From NCBI GenBank assembly GCA_009787675.1, contig WQSU01000156.1:1-6347 (forward strand): 6,347 bases of DNA, given 5' to 3'. Every line of letters begins with the position of its first letter. Position 1 is the stretch's first letter. This document shows positions 5,076 to 6,347 of this stretch, in pieces. The position numbers and the translations under genes are program-made. The DNA comes from Lentimicrobiaceae bacterium (GTDB lineage Bacteria; Bacteroidota; Bacteroidia; Bacteroidales; WCHB1-69). The notes under the pieces were generated by a model that was not told the DNA's origin, did no database searches, and was given only the letters and a program-made list of their open reading frames with translations.

Positions 5076-6347
5076 TTATAATGGCAGGTTGTCGTGCTTT
5101 TTAGCAGGGTTTTCCAGGCGTTTGTTTCTTAGAGACTCTAATGCGCGGATAACGCGGAAGCGGGTGTTGCGCGGTTCAATCACATCATCAATGTAGCCGT
5201 AACGGGCTGCAACGTATGGATTTGCGAAAGCATCGCGGTATTCGGTTTCTTTTTCGGCAACAAACTCGGCTTGTTTTTCCTTGTCTTCAATAGCGGCGAT
5301 TTCCCTTCCCATGAGGATTTCCACAGCGCCTTTTCCGCCCATAACGGCGATTTCGGCAGTGGGCCATGCGTAGTTAATATCTCCACGCAAATGCTTGGAA
5401 CTCATTACGCAATAAGCGCCTCCGTAGTTTTTCCTGAGAATTACCGTTACTTTGGGAACGGTGGCTTCGCCGTAGGCATACATCAATTTGGCGCCATGAA
5501 GAATCAGTGCGCCATACTCTTGTTGCGTGCCGGGCAAGAAGCCGGGAACATCCACCAACGTTACCAACGGAATGTTGAAAGCATCACAGAAGCGGATAAA
5601 ACGCGCGCCTTTTCTGGAAGAATTGATATCTAACACACCGGCTAAATATTTGGGCTGGTTGGCAACAATGCCCACCGATATGCCATTGAAGCGTGCAAAA
5701 CCAACTACGATATTCTTGGCATAATTTTCATGAATTTCGAAGAAATCACTATCATCCACTATGCTTAAAATCACATCTTTAACATCATAAGGTTTGTTGG
5801 GATTGTCGGGAATAATTTGATTTAAGACATCGTCCAAACGATTAATTGGGTCTTGCGTTGCGCAGTAGGGCGGCTCTTCCATATTGTTGGAAGGCACATA
5901 GCTCAATAATTTGCGGATTTGCGCAATGCCAACCTCCTCGTTTTCCACGGCAAAATGTGCAACGCCCGATTTGGTGGAATGCACGGTTGCACCGCCCAAA
6001 TCTTCCACTGTAACATCTTCATTGGTAACTGTTTTTACCACTTTTGGACCGGTAACAAACATATAACTTGTGTTTTTCACCATCATAATAAAGTCGGTAA
6101 GGGCAGGCGAATACACTGCGCCACCGGCGCAAGGACCGAAGATAGCGGAGATTTGTGGAATTACACCCGAAGCCAAAATGTTGCGCTGGAAAATTTCGGA
6201 GTATCCTGCCAAACTGTTTACGCCCTCCTGGATACGTGCACCGCCGGAGTCGTTGAAGCCAATCACCGGTGCGCCCATCTTCATGGCTTGATCCAATACT
6301 TTACAAATTTTATTGGAAACCGTTTCGGAAAGCGACCCGCCAAAGGT
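5076..6347 (-). CDS. pccB: acyl-CoA carboxylase beta subunit / carboxyltransferase (5' end beyond window)
   Basis: Carboxyltransferase subunit of a biotin-dependent acyl-CoA carboxylase, most like propionyl-CoA carboxylase beta or MmdA, which transfers carboxyl between carboxybiotin and the acyl-CoA (propionyl-CoA/methylmalonyl-CoA). The frame is open to the right edge, giving 423 residues of a family that is usually 510-520, so about 95 N-terminal residues are outside. Visible features in order are TFGGSLSE at the edge, SGGARIQEGV, the N-domain oxyanion segment FGPCAGGAVYSPAL, then VDVPGFLPG. The C-domain oxyanion segment YGGAYCVMSSKHLRGD and the NYAWPTAEIAVMGGKGAVEI block follow, and the protein ends KKHDNLPL, close to the PccB terminus KHGNIPL. 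At the acyl-CoA specificity position (Asp in S. coelicolor and human PccB, GGAYDVM) this protein has Cys (codon 5411-5409). An OadG-tail-like gene follows; no biotin carrier or biotin carboxylase gene is in the window. Carboxylase versus decarboxylase role cannot be told from this subunit alone. Confidence 0.92.
   Translation of the reverse strand, partial: TFGGSLSETVSNKICKVLDQAMKMGAPVIGFNDSGGARIQEGVNSLAGYSEIFQRNILASGVIPQISAIFGPCAGGAVYSPALTDFIMMVKNTSYMFVTGPKVVKTVTNEDVTVEDLGGATVHSTKSGVAHFAVENEEVGIAQIRKLLSYVPSNNMEEPPYCATQDPINRLDDVLNQIIPDNPNKPYDVKDVILSIVDDSDFFEIHENYAKNIVVGFARFNGISVGIVANQPKYLAGVLDINSSRKGARFIRFCDAFNIPLVTLVDVPGFLPGTQQEYGALILHGAKLMYAYGEATVPKVTVILRKNYGGAYCVMSSKHLRGDINYAWPTAEIAVMGGKGAVEILMGREIAAIEDKEKQAEFVAEKETEYRDAFANPYVAARYGYIDDVIEPRNTRFRVIRALESLRNKRLENPAKKHDNLPL

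Noticed and set aside
6294..6296. TTG at 6296 as start of the carboxyltransferase
   Set aside because: The frame continues to the window edge with conserved family sequence (TFGGSLSE and following residues), so the TTG is an internal Leu codon.

Overview
The window looks like chromosomal DNA from a member of the Bacteroidota. The evidence is a GH92 alpha-mannosidase, a carboxyltransferase followed by an OadG-tail-like small subunit, A/T-rich leaders without clear Shine-Dalgarno sequences, a TAnnTTTG-type -7 promoter element, and a fragment of the 'VGIGT..NPQ.KLDVSG' surface or fibre-like repeat proteins common in that phylum. The genus cannot be determined from the sequence alone. Every gene I can support is on the minus strand, so the genes read from right to left.

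In transcription order, the window opens inside a biotin-dependent acyl-CoA carboxylase beta subunit (carboxyltransferase, PccB/MmdA type) whose first roughly 95 codons lie beyond the right edge. A 62-nt spacer holding a REP-like hairpin follows. Next is an 87-residue soluble protein that resembles the cytoplasmic tail of OadG/MmdD and is probably an accessory subunit of the carboxylase. One nucleotide after its stop begins a full-length, secreted GH92 exo-alpha-mannosidase.

Downstream of the mannosidase lies a decayed fragment (about 2168-2435) of a surface or fibre-like protein. A short spacer with a 9-bp inverted repeat and a recognisable -7 box then leads into a two-gene unit of exported proteins: a putative outer-membrane beta-barrel and a META-domain (HslJ-like) protein, 2 nt apart. 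After a 66-nt gap with a tandem heptamer repeat comes cytidine deaminase (cdd), then a second copy of the REP-like hairpin, then the first 147 codons of a FabG-type 3-oxoacyl-ACP reductase that runs off the left edge.

Functionally the window is mixed: acyl-CoA carboxylation, glycan trimming, envelope proteins, pyrimidine salvage and fatty-acid synthesis. There is no tRNA, rRNA, CRISPR array, intact mobile element or obvious defence system. The points most worth a second look are the one-nucleotide coupling of the carboxylase accessory gene to a mannosidase, the soluble OadG-tail protein itself, the paired palindromic repeats, and the orphan gene fragment beside an inverted repeat.
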